From positions 1,054,001 through 1,118,000 of the forward strand of contig NZ_CP082839.1 in the NCBI RefSeq assembly GCF_019930585.1: DNA of 64,000 nucleotides, in the 5' to 3' direction. Made by a program: the position numbers and the translations under genes. The notes beneath the pieces are model-generated. The model saw only the letters and a program-made list of their open reading frames with translations. It was not told where the DNA came from and did not search any database. The DNA is from Sphingomonas nostoxanthinifaciens (GTDB lineage Bacteria; Pseudomonadota; Alphaproteobacteria; Sphingomonadales; Sphingomonadaceae). This document shows, piece by piece, positions 7,779 through 17,095 of this stretch. Positions within the stretch are counted from its first letter, which is position 1. Each line of letters starts with the position of its first letter.

Positions 7779-10700
7779 GTGAATAAATTTGTGCCTGATG
7801 ATATCGACGGCCGCAGCTATCGCGCGCTGAAAGCTATTACGCTCGCCACTGTGGCGACCGCTCTAGTCGCTGGCCCGGGGCAGGCGCAGCAAATCTTGCC
7901 TTCCTCTGGTACGCCGCAGATCGGACCGGTGCGAGTCGCTCCCGAGCAAGGCGGCGGTCCGGTCAACACGTCCGGGGCCAAGCCCGCGCCGGGTAGCGAT
8001 GGCATCGTCGGCGACGAGACCACGCAGGAAATTCCGCGCAACGACATCGTCGTCACTGGCACTCGCATCGTGCGGGACGGCTATGCCGCCCCCACACCCG
8101 TCACGGTGCTGGGCGCCGCCGAAATCGCGGCGCAGGCGCCGGCCAACATCTCCGACTTCGTCAATCAATTGCCGTCGATCGCCGGCAGCGGCACCGCCGC
8201 GACCAGCTCGGGCAGCCTGTCGAACGGTATCGCTGGCATCAATTCGATCAGCTTGCGTGGCCTGGGGGCTGGCCGCACGCTGGTGCTGCTGGATGGGCAG
8301 CGCTCGGTCGCGTCGTCGGTTGGCGGCGTGGTCGACATCAATACGTTTCCGCAGGATCTGGTCGAGCGGGTCGAGGTCGTGACCGGCGGCGCATCCGCCC
8401 AATATGGTTCGGATGCGGTCGGCGGCGTCGTCAACTTCATCCTCAAGAAGAATTTCAAGGGGTTCGAGCTGCACGCCGACCAAGGCATCACGACCTATGG
8501 CGACGGGCGCAACTATCGCTTCAGCGGCAGCGCCGGCTTCTCGGCGCTCGACGATCGCCTGCATATACTGCTCAACGCCGATTATTTCCGCCAGACAGGC
8601 GTCGACACGATCGATCGCAGCTACAACAATCTCGATTATTTTCAGATCAACAACCCCGCTTACACCGCGACCAACGGGTTGCCGCAGCGCCTCGTCGGCT
8701 CCGGCTTCGGTGTCGGCACCTATACGGCCGGCGGGCTCATCACCTCCGGCCCGCTGTTGGGCACCTACTTTCTCGGCAACGGCCAGACCGCGAAGCTGAA
8801 CTTTGGCACGTTCAATTCGACGTCGAGCCCGTGGATGATCGGCGGCGACTATCGCACCACCATGGCGGGACATGTCAGCACCAACTCGCTGCTGCCGCAC
8901 GAAGAGCGGATCGGCGTGTTCGATCGCACCTCGTTCGACATCACGCCTGACATCCAGGTCTACGGGCAATTTTCGTGGAATCGCTACCAGGGGCAGAGCT
9001 TCTATCAGCAGACGCCCAGCACCGGCGTCACTATCCAGCCCGACAACGCCTATCTAAGGACCTATTATCCGCAGATCGCGGCGCAGGTGACGAGTCCCTT
9101 CACCATCGGCACGAGCAACGATGGCTTCCCGGTGCCCGGCAGCAACAACAGCCGCGAAGTGTTTCGCTACGTCGCCGGGGCCAACGTCAATTACAGCCTG
9201 TTCGGCAAGGCGTGGAAGTGGAACGCCTATTACCAGCTTGGTGTCACCAAGGCGCATGAGGAGCTGACCAACACTTGGCAGACGCAGCGCATGGCGCTGG
9301 CGCAGGACGCCGTCGTCGGGCCGGGTGGCTCGATCGTCTGCCGCTCGACGCTGACCGATCCCACCAACGGCTGCGTGCCGATCGATCGCCTCGGCCTCCA
9401 CGGTGGCCCATCGGCGGCGGCGCTCGCCTATATCTACGGCAGCGGACAGCCGTATCGCGACGAGACGATCAAGGAGAATGTCGCCTCGATCAGCACCAGC
9501 GGCGAAGTGTTCAACCTGCCCGGCGGCCCCGCCGCGATCGCGTTCGGCGGCGAATGGCGCAAGGAGCAGATCAAGGGCTATGTACCGCAGCAATATCAGC
9601 CGATCCGCAACGCCAACGGCACTACCACGAGTGTCTGGCTGTACGGCAATTACCTGCCCAACAATGGCGGGTATAACGTGAAGGAAGGCTTCGTCGAGGT
9701 CGATCTGCCCGTATTGAGGGGCGTCAACGTCAACGCCGCCGGCCGCTATACAGATTATTCGACTTCCGGCACGGTGCAGACGTGGAAGGCGGGCGGGACC
9801 TACACACCTACCCCGGATATTAAGCTGCGCGGCACCTACAGCCACGATATCCGCGCGCCCAACCTGCAGGAGTTGTTCGCATCGGGCACCGCGCGGACCA
9901 ACTCGGTCATCCTGCCGGCCAATTCGCCGCTGGGCGCCGGCTCCTACCAGTTCGTGGAAAGTACGATCGGCAATGCCAGCCTGAAGCCGGAGAAGGCCAA
10001 TACCTGGACGGCGGGCGCGGTGCTGACGCCATCCTTCTTCCGCGGGTTCAGCGTGTCGTTCGACTATTACGACATCAAGATCGCCCATGCGATCGGATCG
10101 ATCACGTCGCAGAACACGGTCGACTTCTGCTATTCGGGCTCGACTGCTTATTGCAGCAACATCGTCTATACCGGCGGCACGCTCAGCCAGATCATCATCC
10201 AGCCGTTCAACTTCGCCAGCCAGCACGAGAAGGGCTTCGATATCGAGGCGAGCTATCGGACCAAATTGTCCGACATTTCCGACAAGCTGCCGGGTAGCAT
10301 CAGCATCCACGGCGAGCTGACCCATTATATCGAGAACGTCATCGACAACGGCATCTTCCCGGTCGACTATGCCGGGGTGAACGGCGGCAGCCTCGCCGGC
10401 ACCTATAATTCGCCGAGCTGGGTGTATCGGATCAGCGCCTTCTACAATATTGATCCGGTGACGTTCAATCTGGTCGCACGCGGGTTCAGCGACGGCGTCT
10501 ACGGCAACGATTACATCCAGTGCACGGCGGGCTGCCCGACCTCCACGACGCAATATCGCACGATCAACAACAACCATATCGCCGGCGCTTATTATTTCGA
10601 CGCATCGGTTAGCGTGAAGATGAAGCCGTTCGGCAACGACGGCGACCTGACGCTGGTCGTCAACAACGTGGCAAACAAGAAGCCAGTGCCGGTTGGCAAC

Positions 10701-10802
10701 GGCCCGGACGGCAACAACACGCCGGCTTATTCGCAGACCAACCGCCAGCTTTACGACGTGCTGGGCCGAACCTTCCGCATCTCGGCACGGGTCAAGTTCT
10801 GA
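7779..10802 (+). CDS. TonB-dependent outer-membrane receptor
   Basis: A 1007-residue receptor. The GTG start follows AAGGGGG. Signal peptide: residues 1-36, ending GPGQAQQ. A TonB-box-like NDIVVTGTRI lies at about residue 88. The plug domain spans roughly 95-215, with SISLRGLGAGRTLVLLDGQR and GGASAQYGSDAVGGVVNFI. The beta-barrel runs to the end (TFRISARVKF, terminal aromatic residue). It resembles sphingomonad receptors of the TonB-dependent family that import large ligands using TonB energy. The amidohydrolase gene starts on its last base, so the pair is co-translated; the ligand is probably an amide-linked conjugate or peptide. The 283 bp in front hold the likely promoter; no clear operator was found there. 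Confidence 0.95.
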   Translation: MNKFVPDDIDGRSYRALKAITLATVATALVAGPGQAQQILPSSGTPQIGPVRVAPEQGGGPVNTSGAKPAPGSDGIVGDETTQEIPRNDIVVTGTRIVRDGYAAPTPVTVLGAAEIAAQAPANISDFVNQLPSIAGSGTAATSSGSLSNGIAGINSISLRGLGAGRTLVLLDGQRSVASSVGGVVDINTFPQDLVERVEVVTGGASAQYGSDAVGGVVNFILKKNFKGFELHADQGITTYGDGRNYRFSGSAGFSALDDRLHILLNADYFRQTGVDTIDRSYNNLDYFQINNPAYTATNGLPQRLVGSGFGVGTYTAGGLITSGPLLGTYFLGNGQTAKLNFGTFNSTSSPWMIGGDYRTTMAGHVSTNSLLPHEERIGVFDRTSFDITPDIQVYGQFSWNRYQGQSFYQQTPSTGVTIQPDNAYLRTYYPQIAAQVTSPFTIGTSNDGFPVPGSNNSREVFRYVAGANVNYSLFGKAWKWNAYYQLGVTKAHEELTNTWQTQRMALAQDAVVGPGGSIVCRSTLTDPTNGCVPIDRLGLHGGPSAAALAYIYGSGQPYRDETIKENVASISTSGEVFNLPGGPAAIAFGGEWRKEQIKGYVPQQYQPIRNANGTTTSVWLYGNYLPNNGGYNVKEGFVEVDLPVLRGVNVNAAGRYTDYSTSGTVQTWKAGGTYTPTPDIKLRGTYSHDIRAPNLQELFASGTARTNSVILPANSPLGAGSYQFVESTIGNASLKPEKANTWTAGAVLTPSFFRGFSVSFDYYDIKIAHAIGSITSQNTVDFCYSGSTAYCSNIVYTGGTLSQIIIQPFNFASQHEKGFDIEASYRTKLSDISDKLPGSISIHGELTHYIENVIDNGIFPVDYAGVNGGSLAGTYNSPSWVYRISAFYNIDPVTFNLVARGFSDGVYGNDYIQCTAGCPTSTTQYRTINNNHIAGAYYFDASVSVKMKPFGNDGDLTLVVNNVANKKPVPVGNGPDGNNTPAYSQTNRQLYDVLGRTFRISARVKF

Positions 10803-10825
10803 TGAGGATCACAAGGGGCATGACA

Positions 10826-12403
10826 ATGACGATGACGAAGGCCAGGATGATGGCGGCGCTGATCGGCGCGACGCTGCTGACCCCCGCCGCGCAGGCGGCG
10901 GCAAGCGCGGCGCTGAAGGCGCAGGCCGTTGCCGACGTGGACAGCCAAGCCAAGCAGATCCAGGTGATGGTCGACCAGATCTTCAGCTTCGCCGAGCCCG
11001 GATTCCAGGAGGTGCGCACCTCCGCTTACCTCGCCGACATTCTCGAAAAGCACGGTTTCACTGTCACGCGCGGGGTCGCTGGCATGCCGACCGCCTTCAC
11101 CGCCACCTGGGGCTCGGGCGGGCCGCTGATCGCGCTGGGCAGCGATATCGACAATCTGCTCGGCGTCTCGCAATATCCCGGCATCCCCAACGTCAAGCCG
11201 ATGGTCGCGGGCGCGCCGGGCCATGGCGAGGGCCATAATTCGGGGATGCCGCTGATCGTCGCGGCCGCCATCGCTGCTAAGGACGTGATGGAGAAAAACC
11301 ACATCCAGGGCCGCCTGATGGTGTGGCCGGGCGTGGCCGAGGAGTTGCTCGGCTCGAAGGCCTATTATGTCCAGGCGGGCGTGTTCAAGGGCGTCGACGC
11401 CTGCATCTTCACCCATGTCTCCAGCGACTTCTCGACCGCTTATGGCGACCTTGGCCAGAACGGCATGGTCTCGGTCGAATATACGTTCCACGGCAAGACC
11501 GCGCATTCGGCCGGCATGCCGTGGGAGGGGCACAGCGCGCTCGACGGCGTCGAGCTGATGGACACCGCCTGGAACTTCCACCGCGAACATATGCCGGTCA
11601 CGCAGCGCTCGCACTATGTCATCACCAATGGCGGCGGCCAGCCCAACGTCGTGCCGGCGACCGCCTCGGTCTGGTATTATTTCCGCGATCGCACCTTTGG
11701 CGCCGTGAAGACGATGTACGAGATGGGCAACATCACCGCAGAGGCGGCGGCGAAGGAGACGGACACCACCGTCGAGCATCACATCCTGGGCTATGCCGCG
11801 CCCAATTTTGCGAACAAGCCGCTGGCCGAGGCCGCGTTCCTGAACATCGCGAAGGTCGGCATGCCCAAGTGGAGCGCCGACGATCAGGCCTTCACCAAGG
11901 CGGCGCAGGAAGTGAACCATCGCAAGGTCGAGCCGCTCAAGGACAAGGTGACGCCGCTCTCCACGCCCGAAAATCGCGAGCGCTCGATCGGTGGCGGATC
12001 GGACGATATTGGCGACATCATGTGGGCGGTGCCGACGATCACCATCCGCTTCCCGTCGAACATCCCCAACATGATCGGCCATCACGTCACCTCGGCGATG
12101 GCGATGGCGACGCCGATCGCGCACAAGGGGGCGGTGGTCGGCGCCAAGGCGGTGGCGATGACGGTGCTGGACATGATGACGACGCCAAAGCTCTTGGCAG
12201 ATGCCAAGGCCTATTACACCGACGTTCAGTTGAAGACCGACACCTACGCCCCGATCCTGGAGAAGCCGGCGATCTGGCTGAACGAGAAGGCGATGCGCGA
12301 ATATCGTCCGCAGATGGAGAAATTCTATTACGATCCGATGAAGTACCCGACCTATCTCGACCAGCTCGGGATCAAATATCCGACCACGACCGTGATGCCG
12401 TGA
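10826..12403 (+). CDS. Exported M20-family amidohydrolase (AbgB-like)
   Basis: A zinc-dependent amidohydrolase of about 525 residues, with a signal peptide (MTMTKARMMAALIGATLL to TPAAQA). Metal and substrate motifs visible include GHGEGHNSG (about residue 130), WPGVAEELLGSKAYY (catalytic Glu region) and CIFTHVSSDFST. Insertions around HHILGYAAPNF and GGGSDDIGDIMWAVPT match the M20D aminobenzoyl-glutamate hydrolase branch. It probably cleaves an amide in the periplasm after the receptor has imported the ligand. AAGGGG at 10813-10818 fits the ATG at 10826. ATGs at 10820 and 10802 are in frame, the last overlapping the receptor stop by one base. Confidence 0.9.
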   Translation: MTMTKARMMAALIGATLLTPAAQAAASAALKAQAVADVDSQAKQIQVMVDQIFSFAEPGFQEVRTSAYLADILEKHGFTVTRGVAGMPTAFTATWGSGGPLIALGSDIDNLLGVSQYPGIPNVKPMVAGAPGHGEGHNSGMPLIVAAAIAAKDVMEKNHIQGRLMVWPGVAEELLGSKAYYVQAGVFKGVDACIFTHVSSDFSTAYGDLGQNGMVSVEYTFHGKTAHSAGMPWEGHSALDGVELMDTAWNFHREHMPVTQRSHYVITNGGGQPNVVPATASVWYYFRDRTFGAVKTMYEMGNITAEAAAKETDTTVEHHILGYAAPNFANKPLAEAAFLNIAKVGMPKWSADDQAFTKAAQEVNHRKVEPLKDKVTPLSTPENRERSIGGGSDDIGDIMWAVPTITIRFPSNIPNMIGHHVTSAMAMATPIAHKGAVVGAKAVAMTVLDMMTTPKLLADAKAYYTDVQLKTDTYAPILEKPAIWLNEKAMREYRPQMEKFYYDPMKYPTYLDQLGIKYPTTTVMP

Positions 12404-12828
12404 CGGTGTGCGCCACCCCGGAAACGATCCGCGGTGGCGCCGCGCCGCGCGACTACTGCCGGATCGTTCCCCTTTGCTCTGCGCTGCCCCTTCTGAGGGG
12501 TCCATCGATTATGCGAGTCTGGATCGACAAAGGGACGACCAACGCCGAACGAAAGGCCGACTATGCGTAGGCGCAGCCATCGCGGATGGGCGTGTTTAGC
12601 CGGAGCGGGGTGGATCGCCAGCGGCTGCAATCGCGGACGGATGATCGGCTCAAAAGAACAATTACAAAGCCGTGTGGCGCCACGTCGGCGCTATAGCTGA
12701 TCGAGCGCTGGTCAAGCTCTTTAACCGATTACAGGTGGCGAACCTATATGAAGCGACGGCCGCAAGTCTAGGTGTTTGATCCCACGGTTTGATGATGCGA
12801 TCCTGTCGTTGGAATGGAAGGAAGCCGT
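12404..12828. other. Intergenic stretch, no gene seen
   Basis: About 425 bp between the amidohydrolase and a transposase remnant. A possible GC-rich hairpin (GGTGTGCGCCACC region, then GGTGGCGCC) follows the amidohydrolase stop, but it has no T-run. Open frames here are short or continue from neighbours and have no ribosome site. Nothing further can be supported. Confidence 0.5.
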
Positions 12829-13460
12829 ATGGGACGGGTTTGTCGCGGGAGCGCTATGACCGCGCACGCCGCCCGACCACCGATACAGCGATCGCAAGCT
12901 TCCCTTGCGAAGCTAAGCCGGGAACTTCAGATTAACCCCAAAAGAGTCGCGAAGTGGCGCGAGCGGGGAACGGTCGATGATCGGAAGATCGGGCTGAATG
13001 CCCCTCATTCCAAGCCCTGTCCCAAGTCGAGAGGCGATGGTTGTCACGTTCCGGCGGCACACCCTTGCCGCTGGACGATTGCCTCTATTCCCTGCAGCCG
13101 ACTATCCCTCACCTTACCAGGTCAGCGCTGTACCGATGTCTCCAGCGGCACGGCATATCCCGCTTGCCCGATGTCGAAGGCGGCAAGCCCAAGCTCAGCG
13201 CTTCAAACGCTACCCGATCGACTTCTTCCACATCGATATTACCGAGGTGCAAACTGCCGAAGGCAAACTGTACCTTCGTCGGCATCGATCGCACTAGCAA
13301 GTCGCGGTCACACACCTCGCCGACTTCGTGGCAGCCTATAATTTCGCCCGCCGCCTCAAGACACTCAACGGCCTCACGCCCTACGAATACATCGCCAAGA
13401 TCTGGACGTTTGAGCCAGAACGGTTCATCGTCAATCTGATCCACCAGATCCCGGACTGAA
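12829..13460 (+). pseudogene. IS481-family transposase remnant with internal deletion
   Basis: Translation in three frames gives the conserved N-terminus of an IS481-type transposase (MGRVCRGSAMTAHAARPPIQ, then RSQASLAKLSRELQINPKRV), the linker PLDDCLYSLQPTIPHLTRSA, the first catalytic strand FFHIDITEVQTAEGKLYL, and directly afterwards the C-terminal HLADFVAAYNFARRLKTLN with YEYIAKIWTFEPERF. The part between FVGIDRTSK and this end, with the remaining DDE residues, is absent. At least two frameshifts are also present. Ends and target duplication could not be defined. It cannot be mobile on its own. Confidence 0.8.
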
Positions 13461-13626
13461 CACATAGCGTGTCCCAATGCGCAGTGATCGTGGTTTGCGT
13501 CTCGCCCCGATTGAAAAGCAGCACGGCACGACCGCCGGGGCAAGCGATAGCCCCGCCAATAACCCAGCCCAATCGCTATCGCTATCAAGCACCTCTGGAA
13601 GCGTGTCCCAGCTGCCTGACGATGGA

Positions 13627-14880
13627 TCATGATTTCGGGAGATCTCGCTCGCGCGTAAGCCACGCAGAGACGACGGCGGTAACAACAAGTGCCGCACCAG
13701 CGCCGGCCTTCCCCGGCTTGCGAATGAGCGAGAGGCCGACCGCCGTCATGACCGAGGACATCATTCCGACCTTCTTCAAGCCTATTAGTCGCGCCACGCG
13801 AACGCTGGTGCGAGACGCGATGAATGCCGCTGTGATCGATGGTTCAGCCTGTGAGGGTTCTTCCTGCTTTACCGGCGGCGCGGGCCGCGTGACGTCCGCC
13901 GTGTTTGCCACCGCCGGGTCAGCTGCTACATGATCCGCAACCCAGGCGCCGCGCTCGCCGGCAGGCTTCACCGCGCCTTCGGTGGTATCGGCAGTGGTCT
14001 GGTGCTCAAGCTCGGCATTGAGCTCGGCTCCAAAAAGCAAGACGTAGCTCGAAAGATATATCCAGGTGAGCATGACGACCACGGCGCCGAGCGAGCCGTA
14101 GGTGGCGTTGTAATTGCCGAACTTCGCCACGTAGATGCCGAACCCCAGCGTTAGCAGCAGCCAGCAAAGAGCCGCAAGGAGCGAGCCCGGCGTGATCCAC
14201 GCCCAGCGCGCCTTCGCGCGTGAAGGGCCGTATCGATACAGCGTGGCAGCCGCGGCAGCGCCGCCGCAGCCCAAGAGCAGGTACGATAGAAGTTTGCCCA
14301 GAACGAGCACAACGCCAGGTGCGCCAGGGATTAGATTTTCCAGATGCCCGAGTGCTGCGATCGCGATGAGTGCGATGATCGCTACCGCTACCGCCGCCGC
14401 CGTGATCGCCAGTGCGAGCGCGTTGAGCGCCAGGAACCCGCGTTTCTCTTTTTCTTCATAGGCTATGTTGAGGGCGGTGATCACCGATCCGGCGCCGTTG
14501 CGCGCGCCGAATAAAGCGATCGCCAAGGCGAGCAGAACTCCAAAACCCTTCTTGCTGCCCGACGTCTTGACGACATTCATCAGCTGCTCGCCGACGAGCT
14601 TGGCGGCGTCGGTCGGCATGACCGAGGTCAGCCCCTTCATATTGTCGACCACTGTCTGGGAATCCGCGAGCAATCCGTAGCTCAGTACGATCGCGCCAAG
14701 CAGAGGCACGAGCGCCAGGAACCCGTAGAAAGCGACCCCGGCTGCGATCAGCCCGATATTATCCCCACCGCCCTCGTTCCAAGCCCGAAGGACGACGGCC
14801 TTCCATTCGCTGAGCGACATCGCCCAGGGGCTCGGAGCGTTATGCCCGCGCGAAGGGGTGGTCGACAATCGAGCGGGCAT
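13627..14880 (-). CDS. YihY/BrkB family membrane protein
   Basis: A 417-residue inner-membrane protein. The family core begins with WNEGGGDNIGLIAAGVAFYG, which is diagnostic. It continues through ARNGAGSVITALNIAYEEKE and ends with the YGSLGAVVVMLTWIYLSSYV helix and LFGAELNAELEHQ. Six membrane helices are expected. The last 130 residues are a low-complexity, proline/alanine-rich extension with one more hydrophobic stretch. The physiological role is unsettled; BrkB names are historical. The start at 14880 follows the DUF3597 stop by 4 bp, suggesting one minus-strand operon DUF937-DUF3597-yihY. An internal ATG at 14820 is an alternative start. Confidence 0.88.
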   Translation of the reverse strand: MPARLSTTPSRGHNAPSPWAMSLSEWKAVVLRAWNEGGGDNIGLIAAGVAFYGFLALVPLLGAIVLSYGLLADSQTVVDNMKGLTSVMPTDAAKLVGEQLMNVVKTSGSKKGFGVLLALAIALFGARNGAGSVITALNIAYEEKEKRGFLALNALALAITAAAVAVAIIALIAIAALGHLENLIPGAPGVVLVLGKLLSYLLLGCGGAAAAATLYRYGPSRAKARWAWITPGSLLAALCWLLLTLGFGIYVAKFGNYNATYGSLGAVVVMLTWIYLSSYVLLFGAELNAELEHQTTADTTEGAVKPAGERGAWVADHVAADPAVANTADVTRPAPPVKQEEPSQAEPSITAAFIASRTSVRVARLIGLKKVGMMSSVMTAVGLSLIRKPGKAGAGAALVVTAVVSAWLTRERDLPKS

Positions 14881-14884
14881 TGGA

Positions 14885-15283
14885 TCAACCCTTCAGATCG
14901 GCTGGCACTTTGCCGCCATTTTCCTCAAGCTTCTGCATCACGGCCTTGTGAAGCGCGATATTCTCCTCAGCGCTGCCGTCGGCGCCGACGTGGAGATTAA
15001 GCTCGTTGGCAAGCTCCTTGCGTGCCGACAGGCTCGAATCCATGTCGAGCAGCGTCAAAAGATCCACGATCGACATCCGCCAATTGCTTGGCCGGCCTTT
15101 CGCCGCGGCGAGTTCGGTCAGCACCGCCTCTACATCGACCGGCTGCGCCGGCGCCAACGGCGCCACGGGCGCCGGCACTGCCTGAGCGGGAGCGGCTTGC
15201 GCAGCGGGAGCCGCCGGCGCAGGCGCGGCCAGGGCCTGACCATGGTGGAATATCTTGTTCATGATGGTGCCGAAAATGCTCAT
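14885..15283 (-). CDS. DUF3597 domain protein
   Basis: A 132-residue soluble protein. Residues 1-15 (MSIFGTIMNKIFHHG) form an amphipathic start. Residues 18-50 are an Ala/Pro-rich linker. The C-terminal half carries the DUF3597 signature: VDVEAVLTELAAAKGRPSNW, RMSIVDLLTLLDMDSSLSAR and ELNLHVGADGSAEENIALHK. The core is structurally LysM/KTN80-unrelated and its function is unknown. It is often a neighbour of stress or envelope genes in alphaproteobacteria. It lies between DUF937 and yihY in one direction. Confidence 0.88.
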   Translation of the reverse strand: MSIFGTIMNKIFHHGQALAAPAPAAPAAQAAPAQAVPAPVAPLAPAQPVDVEAVLTELAAAKGRPSNWRMSIVDLLTLLDMDSSLSARKELANELNLHVGADGSAEENIALHKAVMQKLEENGGKVPADLKG

Positions 15284-15309
15284 GCTTAACTCCCTTACTG
15301 AGATTGAAA

Positions 15310-15747
15310 TCAGGCCTTGCCGAGACCGCCAAGCAAGCCGCCCAGGCCCCCGAAACCACCGCCCGAACTGACCTTGCGCGCGACCAGCGCCGCAGCAGCG
15401 ATCGAGGCGAGCTGCGGCAGCACCGCCTTGATCTTGTCCACGCTGATGCCGATGTTCGCGCTGGCTGCAGCCGCGGCCGAGCGACTGGCGTCTTTCGATT
15501 CAAGGATCTCACCAAGAATCGATTTGCCATGGTCTTCCGCCTCGTCGCTGCCGGGTACAGGCGCGTCGTCGGCCGAAGCATTATCGAGGCCACCAGATGC
15601 CGCATGTTGGGCAAGCTTGGGACCCAGCATAGGGGCCAGGCTGCCGATCACGCTTTGCATCTCGTCCGGCGAGAGGCCAACCCTCGCACCAATCTGCTGA
15701 AGCGCGCCGCTACCAGCGCCCTGCTCGATCATATCTATCAGTGACAT
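15310..15747 (-). CDS. DUF937 domain protein
   Basis: A 145-residue protein with the DUF937 layout: an N-terminal helical repeat (SLIDMIEQGAGSGALQQIGA, GLSPDEMQSVIGSLAPMLGP), a polar middle segment, a second helical repeat (IDKIKAVLPQLASIAAAALV style), and a Gly-rich tail FGGLGGLLGGLGKA. Such proteins are cytoplasmic and of unknown role (YidB-like). It is the first gene of the minus-strand set with DUF3597 and yihY; spacing to DUF3597 is 26 bp. Its start overlaps the end of an aminoglycoside-phosphotransferase remnant. Confidence 0.85.
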   Translation of the reverse strand: MSLIDMIEQGAGSGALQQIGARVGLSPDEMQSVIGSLAPMLGPKLAQHAASGGLDNASADDAPVPGSDEAEDHGKSILGEILESKDASRSAAAAASANIGISVDKIKAVLPQLASIAAAALVARKVSSGGGFGGLGGLLGGLGKA

Positions 15748-16170
15748 CGGTGATATCCTTTGCTTATTGCATCGGCCCGCAGTAGAGCGACCTCCTCCGC
15801 TTCGCGAACCGGCTCAACGCTGCCGTCCTCGCTAAGGTTCTCGAAAAGCTGATCCAGCCGGTAGCGGATGAAGTGATTGCGCGAACGCTCCAGCTGGCCC
15901 GCGTCGACCGTTTTTGAACGATAGAGTTCAACCACGCGGGACGCTGCGGCTTCGCCGCAGGCCCACAGGCCAAGAAATTCCTGTGCCGAATCTCCGAGAG
16001 CTACGTCGCCAAAATCGATGACTCCCGAAATCCGCTGCGCTTGCGGATCCAGCAGGATATGTTCAGCGACAAGATCGCCCTGAATGACCGCCAGTTCGCG
16101 ATCCCCCTAGTTGCCGAATACAGCGAGCTCGAGCCCGTCGTCACCAAGTGCGCCCAACGCCCTTTCATCG
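15738..16170 (-). pseudogene. Aminoglycoside phosphotransferase (APH) C-terminal remnant
   Basis: Reading the minus strand towards 15738 gives ERALGALGDDGLELAVFGN, a TAG, then GDRELAVIQGDLVAEHILLD and ISGVIDFGDVALGDSAQEF. IQGDL-x-AEHILLD is the Brenner-like catalytic loop and VIDFGD the metal-binding motif of APH-fold kinases. The last part (SRNHFIRYRLDQLFENLSED) is a normal APH C-terminus. The N-lobe is missing and the frame holds an in-frame stop near 16110. Its upstream side is fused to a DUF4403 remnant on the other strand. Confidence 0.7.
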
Positions 16171-16560
16171 TGCCGGGGATCGGCCCGGTGATCGCCGCCT
16201 TCGGCAAGATTGCGATCTACGGCACCGAAGGCAGCAAGATCCCGGTCGGCGTCACCTTTACCGCTGCGCGCCCGGGCCAAGCGCCTTCACACGGGACGAT
16301 TTGGCTAAACGGGCGTCTCGTCAACGACGTCGACAGTCAACGGATCACCTTCGCTGATCTCGGTGTGATCGGCGTGTCGGACTCCACTGGCACCAGCCTC
16401 TTGATCCGGCTCGCCAATGCCCGGGCCTCTCCGAAGCGGTTGCCGACGCGCTCAAATAGGGTTTCAGCAACGATTATCGTAAACTCCGCGGCAGGATCAA
16501 TTCCGCCGTGACGATCGACGCCATGGACAGGCCCGCGCTGAGCTTGGGCCAGGCAAAGAT
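16085..16560 (+). pseudogene. DUF4403 family protein, C-terminal remnant
   Basis: The plus frame reads FAIPLVAEYSELEPVVTK, RPFIVPGIGPVIAAFGKIAI, GTIWLNGRLVNDVDSQRITF and DSTGTSLLIRLANA, all in the order of the second half of DUF4403 proteins (large exported or envelope proteins of unknown role). After ANA the frame shifts, and the sense continues as PGLSEAVADALK, TAG, GFSNDYRKLRGRINSAV. So one frameshift and one stop break it, and the N-terminal two-thirds are absent. Its 5' edge abuts the antisense APH remnant at about 16090. Confidence 0.65.
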
Positions 16561-16715
16561 CTTTCCGAGAACGAAGCCGACACCGAGAATGCCACCACAT
16601 CACGCCACCACGACGCGGCCGCGACCGCGCTGCCGGCCGGAAGCCGCTCACCGCCGACGAAAACGACTGCTAGCGAGGTGACTGCGGTCAGCATCGCGAC
16701 GATGACGGCCGACCA
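16470..16715 (-). pseudogene. Possible YdcZ/DUF606-type DMT transporter remnant
   Basis: On the minus strand WSAVIVAMLTAVTSLAVVFV and GGERLPAGSAVAAAS run in one frame. After a shift another frame gives ILGVGFVLGKIFAWPKLSAG, then LSMASIVTAELI. Together these look like two or three helices of a DUF606-type DMT membrane protein. The assignment rests on helix pattern and a few motifs only. The piece is frameshifted and flanked by other remnants. Confidence 0.35.
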
Positions 16716-16724
16716 TCATCCTCC

Positions 16725-17095
16725 CCTTTTCGAGACGGGCAAGCCGCTAGCTGCGATCAGGCGGAGGCGTTGAAACGGGTGGGCGATACGAATCGCCTCG
16801 GTCCGCGACACCACGGACAAGGCGCGGAAGGTCTCGTTCGAGTGCCGGCGGTGCCATCCGGAATTTGTCGGGATTGCCGACCCCGCCGGGCAGCAGCAAC
16901 CCGTCAAGGCGCCTGGCTCAACGTCCGACGACGTCATGTCCGGCGTGATGGTGCTGCCCTTGTCATCATGCTGAATGCCTTGGATCGGCGTGCTCTTGAT
17001 GCTAGCGAGCGTATCCTCGGCCCCGGCGTCGATCAAGCTTTCGCGCGGTTTGAAGGGCTCCGATTGTTCGAGGCCGCCAGTGGCGAGAAGACCTA
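16725..17095 (-). pseudogene. DJ-1/PfpI-type glutamine amidotransferase-like remnant
   Basis: The minus strand reads LLATGGLEQSEPFKPRESLI, then AGAEDTLASIKSTPIQGIQ and DVEPGALTG. After a one-base shift near 16900 it continues as LLLPGGVGNPDKFRM and ERDLPRLVRG. This is the N-terminal half of a type-1 glutamine amidotransferase-like (PfpI/YhbO) protein up to just before the catalytic Cys elbow. The start codon region and the whole C-terminal half, including the catalytic cysteine, are missing. Confidence 0.65.

Noticed and set aside
9054-10577. 507-codon minus-strand open frame
   Set aside because: Antisense shadow of the TonB receptor; no ribosome site, no recognisable domain.
10751-12505. 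584-codon minus-strand open frame
   Set aside because: Antisense shadow of the M20 amidohydrolase; composition unlike any protein family.
16041-16511. One intact 156-residue gene from 16041
   Set aside because: The first 15 codons are antisense APH sequence and the end is out of frame with the DUF4403 continuation; it is a chance fusion of remnants.
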